64,000 nt of DNA from Limimaricola pyoseonensis (GTDB lineage: Bacteria; Pseudomonadota; Alphaproteobacteria; Rhodobacterales; Rhodobacteraceae), in the NCBI RefSeq assembly GCF_900102015.1, contig NZ_FNAT01000003.1:400324-464323 (forward strand), read 5' to 3'. The position numbers were made by a program, and so were the translations under genes. This document shows, piece by piece, positions 11,160 to 19,694 of this stretch. Positions within the stretch are counted from its first letter, which is position 1. Each line of letters starts with the position of its first letter. Under the pieces are notes generated by a model that ran no database searches, had not been told where the DNA came from, and saw only the letters and a program-made list of their open reading frames with translations.

Positions 11160-12257
11160 TCAGGACTGGCCGGCCTTCTGCTTGGCCTTCTCGGCCTCGG
11201 CCTGCGCCGAGGCGCCCACGTCCTTCTTCTGGGCCTCGGACTTCGCGGTGTCGGCCACGTGGTGGGCGGCGTCGCGGGCGCGGCCCTGCACGTCGGTCGC
11301 GGTGTCCTTCAGGTCCTCGCGGACATGCCGCGCCAGATCCTCGGCCTGATGCCGGGCATCCTCGGCGGTGGTCTTCGCCACGTCGGCCAGCCGCGCGCGC
11401 TCCTCGTTGTAGACGCGGTAGGCCTCGTCCATCAGATCGTCGCGGTAGCTGCCGAAATAGGCGTCCTCGCGCTGGGTGCGCGGCAGCATCATGCCCACCG
11501 CGGCGCCGGCGGCCAGCGCCAGGAGCCCGCCCAGAATCGGCTGGTCCTGGTACATGCCCGCCGCGCTGTCGCGACCCTTGCGGGCATAGTACTCGGCCTT
11601 CACCTGCGCCTCGTAGGCGCGGGTGCGCGCGGCGATCACGCGCTTGCGGCCCTCGTCGGACATGTTCTGCGTGCCGTCGGAGAGGCGCTCGCGCATCTGC
11701 CGGGCCGAGGCGCCCCACTCGGTGCCGCGGCGGCGCATCTCCTCGCGGTAACGGCCCATGCGGCCCTTGGCGCCGGCCATCTTGCCGCCGACCTTGCCGC
11801 GCATCCGCGCGAAGCGGCCGCGCTCTTCGTGCCAGGGCGAATCCTCGTCGATGTCGCCGGGCACCGGGCCGCGCGGCTCGTCCATCTTGCCGGTGCCGTA
11901 TTTGCGCGACAGGTAGGGGTCGGCGCCGAGCCGGCCCGAGCGGGCGTAGTCGCGCTGGCCGCGATAGTCGACCTCGCCGGCATAGCGCTCGTCGTCGCCG
12001 CCGCCGCGGGCGTTGGAGACCGCGAGCCAGGCGAGGCCCGCGCCGACCAGCGCGATCGGCACCGGGTTGCGCTGCACGGTGCGCGAGACGGTCTGGCCGA
12101 TGTCGGAGGCGTTGTCGCTCAGGCTGTCGGTCACCGACCGCATCAGCCCGTCGAGCGACAGGCGCTCCTGAAGATCGTCGATCGTGCGCTGCAGTTCCGA
12201 GCGCTCGGTCTCGATCTCGCGCTCGATCTCTTCGGGGGAACGGGTGGTGTCAGTCAT
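11160..12257 (-). CDS. DUF3618-type membrane protein, third gene of a YqjD/YqjE-like operon
   Basis: A 365-residue protein. The N-terminal 60 residues (RSPEEIEREIETERSELQRTIDDLQERL) match the DUF3618 helical pattern, followed by a short membrane segment NPVPIALVGAGLAWLAV. A charged middle part rich in Arg/Gly/Glu leads to a second hydrophobic segment (PILGGLLALAAGAAVGMMLP), and the C-terminal 90 residues form a helical repeat of Ala, Glu, Lys and Asp resembling LEA/apolipoprotein-like helices. Its start overlaps the end of the preceding holin-like gene by eight bases. Function is unknown; the operon context suggests an envelope or stationary-phase stress role. Confidence 0.72.
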   Translation of the reverse strand: MTDTTRSPEEIEREIETERSELQRTIDDLQERLSLDGLMRSVTDSLSDNASDIGQTVSRTVQRNPVPIALVGAGLAWLAVSNARGGGDDERYAGEVDYRGQRDYARSGRLGADPYLSRKYGTGKMDEPRGPVPGDIDEDSPWHEERGRFARMRGKVGGKMAGAKGRMGRYREEMRRRGTEWGASARQMRERLSDGTQNMSDEGRKRVIAARTRAYEAQVKAEYYARKGRDSAAGMYQDQPILGGLLALAAGAAVGMMLPRTQREDAYFGSYRDDLMDEAYRVYNEERARLADVAKTTAEDARHQAEDLARHVREDLKDTATDVQGRARDAAHHVADTAKSEAQKKDVGASAQAEAEKAKQKAGQS

Positions 12258-12687
12258 TGATGGCTCCTTTGACGGCAGCGGCGTCCTTGCGGATCGACTC
12301 GGCGCTGCGCTTGGGTGCGTTGGTCACGGCCTTGATGCGGTTCAGTCCGACCTTCACGAGGATCGCGGCGATCACGAGGATCACGCCGCCGACGATCAGG
12401 GCGGAGAGGCCCGCGCCGAGGCCGGCTTCGGCAAGCCAGGCCACGAAGGCGGCGGCGAGAACGTCGAGCGCGGTCAGGCTGAGGACCACGGCGGCGACCA
12501 CGAGGCCGATGCCCATGCCGGCGCGCGACAGCGCGCGCTGGGCCTCGGCCTTGGCGAGGTCGGCCTCCTTGCGCACGAGGCCGCTCACATGGCTCATCGC
12601 CTCGGAGAGCAGGGCGGACATGGACTTCGCCTCGCCGCGCGGTGCGGCGTTGCGCGCATCCTCGAAACGGGGGTCGGTCTGGCTCAT
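12250..12687 (-). CDS. YqjE-like membrane protein (phage-holin III superfamily 6 domain)
   Basis: A 145-residue protein with an N-terminal amphipathic helix (MSALLSEAMSHVSGLVRKEADLAKAEAQ) and two membrane helices around residues 58-82 and 88-112. This layout matches PF07332 (holin-like, YqjE in E. coli), an Actinobacteriophage-holin superfamily that in bacteria is usually chromosomal and not phage-related. It overlaps the genes on both sides by a few bases, so all three are one transcript. The molecular function of YqjE is not established. Confidence 0.78.
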   Translation of the reverse strand: MSQTDPRFEDARNAAPRGEAKSMSALLSEAMSHVSGLVRKEADLAKAEAQRALSRAGMGIGLVVAAVVLSLTALDVLAAAFVAWLAEAGLGAGLSALIVGGVILVIAAILVKVGLNRIKAVTNAPKRSAESIRKDAAAVKGAIND

Positions 12688-13433
12688 TTCTTCACGGCCC
12701 CGGTCTCGCCCGGCTGCGGCTTGCCGGGAATTTCGGGCTTGCTGTCGGGCTGCTCGATGCCGCTCGGCGCGCCGGTGGTGGTGCCCGCCCCGGAGGTCGT
12801 GCCGGTCGAGGCGCCGGGCTGCGGCGCGGCGGTCGACTGCGTGGTGCGCGGCGCCGCCGGGCTCGGGGCGTTCGAGGTCATTGGCTCGGAGGTCGGCACC
12901 GGGCGGTCGATGCGGTCGTCGGCATCGTAGTCGTCGGGCATGGTGTCGGGGTGGTCGTGCCCGCCGACGCCGTGGCCGTCCGAGGCGTAGCCGATGCGGG
13001 GCTCGCCATGCCGGGCCGAGGACTTCATGAAGCGCGCCGCGGCAAAGCCCAGAAGCGCCGCGCCGCCGAGGAACAGCGCCGGGTTGCGGCGGGCATAGTC
13101 GTTCGCCGCGTAGGCCATGTCGTCGAGATCCATCGAGCGCATGTTGTCGGCGGTGTCGGCCACCGCGTCGGCGAGGCGGGCGAAGACCCGCTCCTGCGGC
13201 GAGCCGTCATGCAGGTCGTCGGCCGCCTTGCGCAGCGCCTCGGCGATCTTCGACGTCTCGTTGGCGGCCTCGTCCTTGTAGCCGCGGCCGTATTCGTAGG
13301 CACGCTCGCGCGCCTCTTCCGCCATCTCGCGGGCCCGTTCGCGGGCGGTGTCCGCGAATTCGGCCGCGCCGCTCTTGGCATCGGCGGCCGCCTGCTTCGC
13401 ACGCTGGTCCAGCGTTTCGCCTGTATTGGCCAT
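12684..13433 (-). CDS. YqjD/ElaB-like (DUF883-like) membrane-anchored protein
   Basis: A 249-residue protein. The first 130 residues are a long charged helix (repeats of A-R-E, for example AREMAEEARERAYEYG) and end in the glycine-zipper membrane segment RRNPALFLGGAALLGFAAAR, the arrangement of E. coli YqjD/ElaB, which bind ribosomes in stationary phase. A Pro/Thr/Ser/Gly-rich tail of about 100 residues, unlike YqjD, follows. The start at 13433 is supported by AAGGAGGTCG. The frame stays open far upstream across the aminotransferase gene, but that part is a shadow. Confidence 0.68.
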   Translation of the reverse strand: MANTGETLDQRAKQAAADAKSGAAEFADTARERAREMAEEARERAYEYGRGYKDEAANETSKIAEALRKAADDLHDGSPQERVFARLADAVADTADNMRSMDLDDMAYAANDYARRNPALFLGGAALLGFAAARFMKSSARHGEPRIGYASDGHGVGGHDHPDTMPDDYDADDRIDRPVPTSEPMTSNAPSPAAPRTTQSTAAPQPGASTGTTSGAGTTTGAPSGIEQPDSKPEIPGKPQPGETGAVKK

Positions 13434-13512
13434 GTCGACCTCCTTGATTCGCGTTGGCCGGCGGTCGGCGCGGGGAGGGGCGCCGGGCTCCGTCGGTCTG
13501 TCTCGACTCCAG

Positions 13513-13537
13513 AACGACGGGCCGGGACAAAAGTTTC
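13513..13537 (-). promoter_or_regulatory. Candidate EcfG-type (general stress) promoter
   Basis: On the minus strand GAAAC (-35) is separated by 16 bases from CGTT (-10), close to the alphaproteobacterial EcfG pattern GGAAC-N16/17-CGTT with one mismatch in the -35. It lies about 80 bases ahead of the YqjD-like gene. The short motif can occur by chance in GC-rich DNA, and no EcfG, NepR or PhyR gene is in the window. Confidence 0.35.
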
Positions 13538-13596
13538 GCGATGCGGGTGGTCGGTGCGGCGCGGGACCAAGCGGCACCAAGGGGTGGAAACGCGAA

Positions 13597-13620
13597 ACGC
13601 CGCCCCGGGTGGGGCGGCGT
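13597..13620 (-). terminator. Terminator hairpin downstream of the aminotransferase
   Basis: A perfect ten-base stem ACGCCGCCCC/GGGGCGGCGT with a four-base loop. On the minus strand it is followed by TTTCGCG. It lies beyond the tandem repeat array, about 150 bases past the aminotransferase stop, and would end that transcript before the YqjD-like operon promoter. Confidence 0.6.
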
Positions 13621-13640
13621 CCTGCGTTCCGGCCGGCCTG

Positions 13641-13760
13641 AAGCGGTCCGTGGCGGTCCGTGGCGGCCCGTGGCGGCCCGTGGCGGCCCGTGGCGGCCCG
13701 TGGCGGCCCGTGGCGGCCCGTGGCGGCCCGTGGCGGCCCGTGGCGGCCCGTGGCAGCCTG
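13641..13760. repeat. 10-bp tandem repeat array, unit TGGCGGCCCG
   Basis: Nine perfect copies of TGGCGGCCCG occupy 13661-13750. Two copies with T in place of one C precede them and one degenerate copy (TGGCAGCCTG) follows. The array ends nine bases from the stop codon of the aminotransferase, so it lies wholly in its 3' untranslated region and before the terminator hairpin. A ten-base period matches neither codons nor a CRISPR array. It is a candidate variable-number locus. Confidence 0.95.
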
Positions 13761-13768
13761 CGGCGGCG

Positions 13769-14953
13769 TCAGATCCCGGCGGCGATGATGGCGCGGGCCA
13801 GCACCGGCACCGTCTTGGCGTTCAGCCCGGCGATGTTCATCCGGCTGTCGCCGACCATGTAGATGCCGTGATCGTCGCGCAGCCGCGCCACCTGCTCGGG
13901 GCTGGCGCCGAGCCGGGAGAACATGCCGCGATGCTCGGCGAGAAAGTCGAACCGGTCGGAATTGCTCAGCTGGCGCAGCTCGGCGGCGAGCTGCTCGCGC
14001 AGCTTCAGCATGCCCTCGCGCACCTCCTCGAGCTCGGCCTGCCAGTCGGCGCGCAGCTCGGGGTCGGTCAGGATCGTGCTCACCACCCGGGCGCCGTGAT
14101 CGGGCGGGAAGGAGTAGTTCTGCCGGTTGAGATAGGCGAGGTTGTCCTGCGCCTTGCGCGCCTGCGGCACGTCGCGGGCGATCGCCATCAGGATGCCGGT
14201 GCGCTCGCGGTAGATGCCGAAGTTCTTCGAGCAGCTGGCCGCGATTAGCACCTCGTCGAGGCTGGAGGCGATGAGGCGGGTGGCCGCCGCGTCGGCGTCG
14301 AGCCCGTCGCCGAAGCCCTGATAGGCGATGTCGATCATCGGCACGAGCTGGCGCGCCTTGAGCGTGGCGACGATCTCGTCCCACTGCTCGGCGGTCGGGT
14401 TGGCGCCGGTGGGGTTGTGGCAGCAGCCATGCAGCAGCACCACGTCGCCCGGCTGCGCCTCGCCCAGATCGGCCATCATGCCGGCCATGTCGACCGCGCG
14501 GCTCGCCGGGTCGAAATAGCGGTAGCTGCGGGTTCTGGCGTCGAGATGCTTGAGGATCGACAGGTGGTTCGGCCAGGTCGGGTCGGAGACCCAGATCGTG
14601 GCCTCGGGCGTGGTGCGGCCGATCAGCTCGAAGGCCTGGCGCACCGCGCCGGTGCCGCCGGGCGTGGCGATCGCGGCGATGCGGTCGCGCGGCAGCGTGT
14701 CGGCCAGAACGAGGTCGATCATCGCGTCGGAGAAGGCCGGATCGCCGGCGAGCGCGGTGTAGCTCTTGGTGGTCTCCCGCTCCAGCAGGCGCGCCTCGGC
14801 GGCCTTGACCGCGCGCATGATGGGGGTGCGGCCCTCGGCGTCCTTGTAGACGCCGACGCCGAGGTCGATCTTGTCGTCGCGCGGATCGGCCTTGTAGGCG
14901 CCCATCAGCGCCAGGATCTTGTCGGCCGGCTGGTCGGTGAGATGCTCGAACAT
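13769..14953 (-). CDS. Aspartate/aromatic amino-acid aminotransferase (class I, TyrB/AspC type)
   Basis: A 394-residue PLP enzyme of the gamma-proteobacterial-like AspC/TyrB subfamily (Ia-gamma), transferring amino groups between aspartate or aromatic amino acids and 2-oxoglutarate. Conserved blocks are IDLGVGVYKDAEGRTPIM near the N-terminus, HGCCHNPTGANPT, the aspartate in PMIDIAYQGFGDG and the PLP lysine in ASCSKNFGIYRERTG; the substrate-binding arginine is in GDSRMNIAGL near the C-terminus. It starts two bases after the stop of sseA, so the two are cotranscribed. Aspartate versus aromatic preference cannot be decided. Confidence 0.88.
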   Translation of the reverse strand: MFEHLTDQPADKILALMGAYKADPRDDKIDLGVGVYKDAEGRTPIMRAVKAAEARLLERETTKSYTALAGDPAFSDAMIDLVLADTLPRDRIAAIATPGGTGAVRQAFELIGRTTPEATIWVSDPTWPNHLSILKHLDARTRSYRYFDPASRAVDMAGMMADLGEAQPGDVVLLHGCCHNPTGANPTAEQWDEIVATLKARQLVPMIDIAYQGFGDGLDADAAATRLIASSLDEVLIAASCSKNFGIYRERTGILMAIARDVPQARKAQDNLAYLNRQNYSFPPDHGARVVSTILTDPELRADWQAELEEVREGMLKLREQLAAELRQLSNSDRFDFLAEHRGMFSRLGASPEQVARLRDDHGIYMVGDSRMNIAGLNAKTVPVLARAIIAAGI

Positions 14954-14955
14954 GT

Positions 14956-15831
14956 CTATCCTTGGGAATTGTCTCTGGCGGGGCCGGTTTCCACCGGCAG
15001 GTCGGGGAACATGCCCCATTCGGACCACGAGCCGTCATAGAGCCGGTGGTCGGTCTTGCCGATCCGCTCGAGCGCCAGCGACAGCACCGCCGCCGTGACG
15101 CCGGAGCCGCAGCTGGTGATGACGGGGCGGTCGAGGTCGATCTCCGCCGCCTCGAAGGCGGCGCGGATCTCGCCCTCGTCGCGCAGCGTGCCGTCGGGGC
15201 GCAGCAGCTCGCGGAAGAACAGGTTGCGGGCGCCGGGGATGTGGCCCGAGCGCAGGCCGGGGCGCGGCTCGGGGGCGCGGCCCTCGAAGCGCTCGGGCGC
15301 GCGGGCGTCGACGATCTGGTCGCTGCCGAGCTTGACCGCGGCGGCCACCTCGGTGGCGTCGGCGGCCATGCCGCGCACCGGGGCCACGGTGATGTGGCGG
15401 TCGCGCAGCAGGGTGGGGCGGTCGGTCAGCGGGCGGCCCTCGGCGCGCCATTTCGGCAGCCCGCCATCGAGCACCGCGACGTCGCGCTTGCCCATGGCGC
15501 GGAACATCCACCAGACCCGCGCCGCCGAGAACAGCCCGGCGCCGTCATAGACCACCACCTGGTGGCCGTCGCCCACGCCCATCGCCCGCAGCCGCGACAC
15601 GAACTTCTCGGGCGGCGGCAGCATGTGCGGCAGGTCGCTGCGATGGTCGGCGATCTCGTCGATGTCGAAGAAGCGGGCGCCGGGAATGTGGGCATCCTCG
15701 TGCTCGGCGCGGGCGTCGCGGCCGGCATCGGGCAGGTACCACGAGGCGTCGAGGATGCGCAGATCGGGATCCGTCAGACGCTCGGCCAGCCAGCGGGTCG
15801 AGACCAGCGTGCGGGGATCGTCGACGGTCAT
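14956..15831 (-). CDS. sseA: 3-mercaptopyruvate sulfurtransferase
   Basis: A 291-residue protein with two rhodanese domains. The N-terminal one is inactive (an Asp in YDGAGLFSAAR replaces the catalytic Cys); the C-terminal one has the active-site loop CGSGVTA with Cys241. The loop CGSGVTA is typical of mercaptopyruvate sulfurtransferases rather than thiosulfate sulfurtransferases. The enzyme moves sulfur from 3-mercaptopyruvate to thiols or cyanide. It is immediately upstream of the aminotransferase, which could supply mercaptopyruvate from cysteine by transamination (an inference). Confidence 0.9.
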   Translation of the reverse strand: MTVDDPRTLVSTRWLAERLTDPDLRILDASWYLPDAGRDARAEHEDAHIPGARFFDIDEIADHRSDLPHMLPPPEKFVSRLRAMGVGDGHQVVVYDGAGLFSAARVWWMFRAMGKRDVAVLDGGLPKWRAEGRPLTDRPTLLRDRHITVAPVRGMAADATEVAAAVKLGSDQIVDARAPERFEGRAPEPRPGLRSGHIPGARNLFFRELLRPDGTLRDEGEIRAAFEAAEIDLDRPVITSCGSGVTAAVLSLALERIGKTDHRLYDGSWSEWGMFPDLPVETGPARDNSQG

Positions 15832-15936
15832 GCGCGTCTCCTCGGGTCGCTTGCGTCGGGCGACTGAGTAGACCCGCGGGGCGGCGGGTGCAAGCCGCGG
15901 CGTCAGGCGGCGCGCGCGGCCGGGCCGGTCCGCCCG

Positions 15937-15964
15937 ACCGATCAGCCGGAACCGATCAGCCGGA
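15937..15964. repeat. 14-bp perfect tandem duplication across the smpB stop
   Basis: Two adjacent identical copies of ACCGATCAGCCGGA, the second covering the last codons and TGA of smpB. The duplicate lies just past the stop and is out of frame with it. Probably a replication-slippage product. Confidence 0.9.
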
Positions 15965-16432
15965 CTGGCGCAGCAGGCGCTGTTTCTGGCGGTTCCAGTC
16001 GCGCTTGGCCTCGGTGGCGCGCTTGTCGACCGTCTTCTTGCCCTTGGCGACGGCGATCTTCAGCTTCACCAGCCCGCGGTCGTTGAAATACATCACCAGC
16101 GGCACGATGGTCATGCCCTCGCGCTGGGTGGCGTTCCACAGCCGCGCCAGCTCCTTGCCCTTGACCAAGAGCTTGCGGCGGCGGCGTTCCTCGTGGCCGA
16201 AGGTGCGGCCGGCGTCGTAGGGGGCGATGTAGGCGTTGGTCAGCCACAGCTCGCCGTTCTCGACGCTGGCATAGCTCTCGGCGATGTTGGACTGGCCGGT
16301 GCGCAGGCTCTTCACCTCCGAGCCCATGAGCTGGATGCCGCATTCGAGATCGCTCTCGATCGCGTAGTCGTAGCGCGCCCGCCGGTTCTCGGCGATCACC
16401 TTGTAGTTCTTGTTCTGCTCTTGCTTGGCCAT
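15956..16432 (-). CDS. smpB: SsrA-binding protein SmpB
   Basis: A 158-residue protein of typical SmpB length. It binds tmRNA and delivers it to stalled ribosomes. The first half holds [20 protein letters not shown] and [19 protein letters not shown], the OB-fold signature; the basic C-terminal tail ([20 protein letters not shown]) is the part that enters the mRNA channel. It lies downstream of dapA on the same strand, an arrangement common in alphaproteobacteria. Confidence 0.96.
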   Translation of the reverse strand: MAKQEQNKNYKVIAENRRARYDYAIESDLECGIQLMGSEVKSLRTGQSNIAESYASVENGELWLTNAYIAPYDAGRTFGHEERRRRKLLVKGKELARLWNATQREGMTIVPLVMYFNDRGLVKLKIAVAKGKKTVDKRATEAKRDWNRQKQRLLRQSG

Positions 16433-16545
16433 GCGCCCGATCTAGGGACGCGCCGGCTCCGAGTCCAGCGCGCCGCTGCCTTTCGACGTTTCACCGATGG
16501 GCCGGAGGCCCGGTCGCGCCGGGGCGACCCCGGGGCGGCCGGGGC

Positions 16546-17421
16546 TCAGTGCCCGATCAGCCCGGCGTGGCGCAGCGCGTCCTTGATCGCGAGGCGGGTG
16601 CCCTCGAGCGGCGTGGTCAGCGGCGAGCGCACCTCGTCGCGGCACAGGCCGAGCACGCTCATCGCGTATTTCGCGCCCGCCACGCCCGGCTCGAGGAAGA
16701 TGGCCTCGTGCAGCGGCATCAGCCGGTCCAGAAGGTCGAGCGCGGTGTCGTAGCGGCCCTTCAGCGTCGCCTCCTGGAACTCGGCGCAGAGCTTCGGCGC
16801 GACGTTGGCGGTGACCGAGATGCAGCCGCGGCCGCCATGGGCGTTGAAGCCCAGCGCGGTCGCGTCCTCGCCCGAGAGCTGCAGGAAGTCGGTGCCGCAA
16901 TGGATGCGCTGCTTGGCCACCCGGCTCAGGTCGCCGGTGGCGTCCTTGACGCCGACGATCATCGGGTGGCGCGCCAGCTCGCCCATGGTCTGCGGGCTCA
17001 TGTCCACGACCGAGCGGCCGGGGATGTTGTAGATCACGATCGGCAGGCCGCATTCGGCCACGGCGTGGAAATGCGCCAGGAGGCCGCGCTGGGTCGGCTT
17101 GTTGTAGTAGGGCGTGACCACTAGCGCCGCGTCGGCGCCGGCGGCCTTGGCGGCCTCGACCAGGCGCACCGCCTCGGCCGTGCTGTTGGAGCCGGCGCCG
17201 GCGATGACCGGGATCCGGCCCGCGGCGGTCTTGACCACCGTCTCGACGACGATGTCGTGCTCCTCGTGGCTCAGCGTCGGGCTCTCCCCGGTGGTGCCCA
17301 CGGGCACAAGGCCGTGGCTGCCTTGCGCCACGTGCCATTCGACGAGTTTCTTCAGCGTCTCGAGATCCAGCTGGCCGTTGGCGAACGGCGTGACGAGAGC
17401 CGGGAGCGATCCCTTGAACAT
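16546..17421 (-). CDS. dapA: 4-hydroxy-tetrahydrodipicolinate synthase
   Basis: A 291-residue class I aldolase of the DapA family that condenses pyruvate with aspartate semialdehyde, the first committed step of lysine and meso-diaminopimelate synthesis. GTTGES (residues 42-47), the catalytic Tyr131 in [10 protein letters not shown] and the Schiff-base Lys159 in VGVKDATGD are all in place. The ATG at 17421 ([13 protein letters not shown]) is the family start; the 22 extra upstream codons are not conserved in type. It is divergent from the lytic transglycosylase, both serving the cell wall. Confidence 0.95.
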   Translation of the reverse strand: MFKGSLPALVTPFANGQLDLETLKKLVEWHVAQGSHGLVPVGTTGESPTLSHEEHDIVVETVVKTAAGRIPVIAGAGSNSTAEAVRLVEAAKAAGADAALVVTPYYNKPTQRGLLAHFHAVAECGLPIVIYNIPGRSVVDMSPQTMGELARHPMIVGVKDATGDLSRVAKQRIHCGTDFLQLSGEDATALGFNAHGGRGCISVTANVAPKLCAEFQEATLKGRYDTALDLLDRLMPLHEAIFLEPGVAGAKYAMSVLGLCRDEVRSPLTTPLEGTRLAIKDALRHAGLIGH

Positions 17422-17567
17422 GACGCTTTTCCTAGAGTCGGGGTGATAAATCGCGCGGAACCTAGACGGCTTTCCGCCGCTTGCCAAGTTTGTGAGTTGC
17501 GAGCAGACAAACTATCCCTAGGGTCAAGTCTCGTGCCGAAATCCCCCGGACCTCGGAGCCAGCCCGC

Positions 17568-19685
17568 ATGACGAAGATCAGCCGTTTTTCGACTGCCCTC
17601 GCCACGATTTTCAGCCTTTCCGCACCGCTCACGGCCCTGGCCGACCCGCTCGGCGACGCGATGTCGGCCGCCGATTCGCAGGATTGGGCCCGCGCCGAGG
17701 CGCTGGCCGCGCCGTTGGGCGAGGTCGCGCTCGACCTCGTCACATGGGAGCGGCTGCAGGCCGGGGCGGCCGAATGGCCCGATTACGTGGCCTTCGTCGC
17801 CGCCCATCCCGACTGGCCGCGGCTCGATCAGATCCGCGCCGAGGGCGAGCGCGACATGCCCAAGGGGCTGCCCTCCGAGCAGGTGCTGGCCTGGTTCGGC
17901 GACCGCACGCCCGAGACCGGCGAGGGCGCGGTGCGGCTGGCCGAGGCGCTGATGGCCGAGGGCCGGGTCGACGCCGCGCGCGAGATGCTGGTCGAGAGCT
18001 GGCTGACGCTGGGGCTCGACGGCACCGGATTCGCGGCGATGATGGACGCCTTCCCCGACATCCTCGCGCCGCATCACGCGAAGCGGGTCGACGCGATGCT
18101 CTGGCGCTGGCGGATCACCGACGCGCAGAAGCTGTTCGACACGCTGTCGGCTGATGAGCGCCGCGTGGCCGAGGCGCGGGTGGCGCTGATCCGCGACCAG
18201 CGCGCCGCGCAGATGCTGGGCCGGGTGCCCGACCGGCTGCGCGACACGCCCGGCCTTGCCAATGCCCGCTTCAACCGCTTCGCCGACAAGGGCGACTACA
18301 CCGAGGCGCTGGAGATCATCGAGCGCCACACCGGCAGCGAGGAGCGCCTGGGCGAGCCGTTCCGCTGGGCGGCCTGGCGCGCCAACCTCGCGCGCTGGCT
18401 GATGCGCGAGGGCGAGCCGCAGCGCGCCTACGACCTCGCCAGCCGACATTTCCTGACCGAGGGCAGCTTCTACGCCGATCTCGAATGGATCGCGGGCTAC
18501 GTGGCGCTGACCTATCTCGACGATCCCGAGCGCGCGCTCGAGCATTTCATGCGGCTCGAGGCCGACGTGGAGAGCCCGATCTCGCTGGCCCGCGCCGGCT
18601 ACTGGCAGGGCCGGGCGCGCGAGGCGGCGGGCGCCTATGACAAGGCGGCGCTCGACTATGCCCGCGCGGCGCTGCACCAGACCGCCTTCTACGGCCTTCT
18701 GGCGGCCGAGAAGCTCGGCCTCGCGCTCGACCCGGCCCTGACGGGCCGCGAGGAGGTGGCCGACTGGCGGCAGGGCGAGGTGCTCGAGGACGACCGCACG
18801 CAGGCGCTGGCGATGCTGCTCGACGCCGGCGAGAGCCGGGCGGCGCTGCGCTTCACGGTGGAGCTCGGCCGCACGCTCGAGCGCGAGGGCATCGCCCAGC
18901 TCGGCCGGATGCTTCTGGAGCGCGACGAGACCTACCTCGCGCTGACGCTCGGCAAGGCCGCGGCCTACCGGCAGATCGTGGTGCCCGAGATCTACTTCCC
19001 GCTGCACGACGTTGCCGAGATGGATCTGCCGGTCTCGCCCGAGCTGGCGCTGTCGATCGCCCGGCGCGAAAGCGAGTTCAACGCCGGCGCCGGCAGCCAT
19101 GTCGGCGCGCTGGGGCTGATGCAGCTGATGCCGGCCACCGCCGAGGAGGTGTCGGGCTGGGTGGGCCTGCCCTATTCGCGCGCGAAGCTCACCGGCGACT
19201 GGCGCTACAACGCGACGCTGGGCGGGCGCTATCTCAACCATCTCGAGGAGATGTTCGGCCAGAGCCCGGTGATGGTCTCGGCGGGCTACAATGCCGGGCC
19301 GTCGCGGCCGCGGATCTGGATGGCCGAGCGCGGCGACCCGCGGATCGGGCAGGCCGACGTGGTCGACTGGATCGAGCACATCCCCTTCACCGAGACCCGC
19401 AACTACGTGATGCGGGTGACGGAATCGATCCCGGTCTACCGGGCGCGGCTGACCGGCGAGACCGGCCGGGTGCGCTTCTCGGACATCCTCAACGGCAAGC
19501 CGCCCTTCGTGCGCCCCGAGCTGCGCCCGGGCGAGCGCGAGCCGGTGCTGGCCGAGGCCGAGCCGGCCCCGGTGCCGCCGCTGGTCGAGATCGCGCCCGA
19601 GGCGCGCACCTCGACCATGTCGGTCTCGGTCCTGGCGCCGCGCCGGATCGAGAGCCGGCCGCCGCAGCGCCCGCTGGAGGAGTGA
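17568..19685 (+). CDS. Soluble lytic murein transglycosylase (Slt70-like)
   Basis: A 705-residue periplasmic enzyme that cleaves peptidoglycan to 1,6-anhydromuropeptides. A signal peptide (SRFSTALATIFSLSAPLTALA) is followed by a long alpha-helical superhelix region (residues about 30-480, TPR-like) and the SLT catalytic domain, with the catalytic Glu in SIARRESEFN and the motifs GALGLMQLMPAT and AGYNAGPSR. A proline-rich tail ends the protein. It is divergent from dapA across a 146-base intergenic region. Confidence 0.9.
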   Translation: MTKISRFSTALATIFSLSAPLTALADPLGDAMSAADSQDWARAEALAAPLGEVALDLVTWERLQAGAAEWPDYVAFVAAHPDWPRLDQIRAEGERDMPKGLPSEQVLAWFGDRTPETGEGAVRLAEALMAEGRVDAAREMLVESWLTLGLDGTGFAAMMDAFPDILAPHHAKRVDAMLWRWRITDAQKLFDTLSADERRVAEARVALIRDQRAAQMLGRVPDRLRDTPGLANARFNRFADKGDYTEALEIIERHTGSEERLGEPFRWAAWRANLARWLMREGEPQRAYDLASRHFLTEGSFYADLEWIAGYVALTYLDDPERALEHFMRLEADVESPISLARAGYWQGRAREAAGAYDKAALDYARAALHQTAFYGLLAAEKLGLALDPALTGREEVADWRQGEVLEDDRTQALAMLLDAGESRAALRFTVELGRTLEREGIAQLGRMLLERDETYLALTLGKAAAYRQIVVPEIYFPLHDVAEMDLPVSPELALSIARRESEFNAGAGSHVGALGLMQLMPATAEEVSGWVGLPYSRAKLTGDWRYNATLGGRYLNHLEEMFGQSPVMVSAGYNAGPSRPRIWMAERGDPRIGQADVVDWIEHIPFTETRNYVMRVTESIPVYRARLTGETGRVRFSDILNGKPPFVRPELRPGEREPVLAEAEPAPVPPLVEIAPEARTSTMSVSVLAPRRIESRPPQRPLEE

Positions 19686-19694
19686 GCGGGGCGC

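Noticed and set aside
12250..12687. Prophage holin
   Set aside because: The holin-like domain name is misleading; there are no phage genes nearby and the operon is YqjD/YqjE-like. The same holds for LrgA/LrgB at 26578-27662.
13641..13760. CRISPR array
   Set aside because: The repeats are contiguous ten-base units without spacers, and no cas genes are present.
12684..15038. A 784-residue minus-strand frame joining the YqjD-like protein to the aminotransferase region
   Set aside because: The upstream part is an out-of-frame reading of the aminotransferase and the 10-bp repeat (which is open in many frames). The real YqjD-like gene starts at 13433 with a good ribosome binding site.
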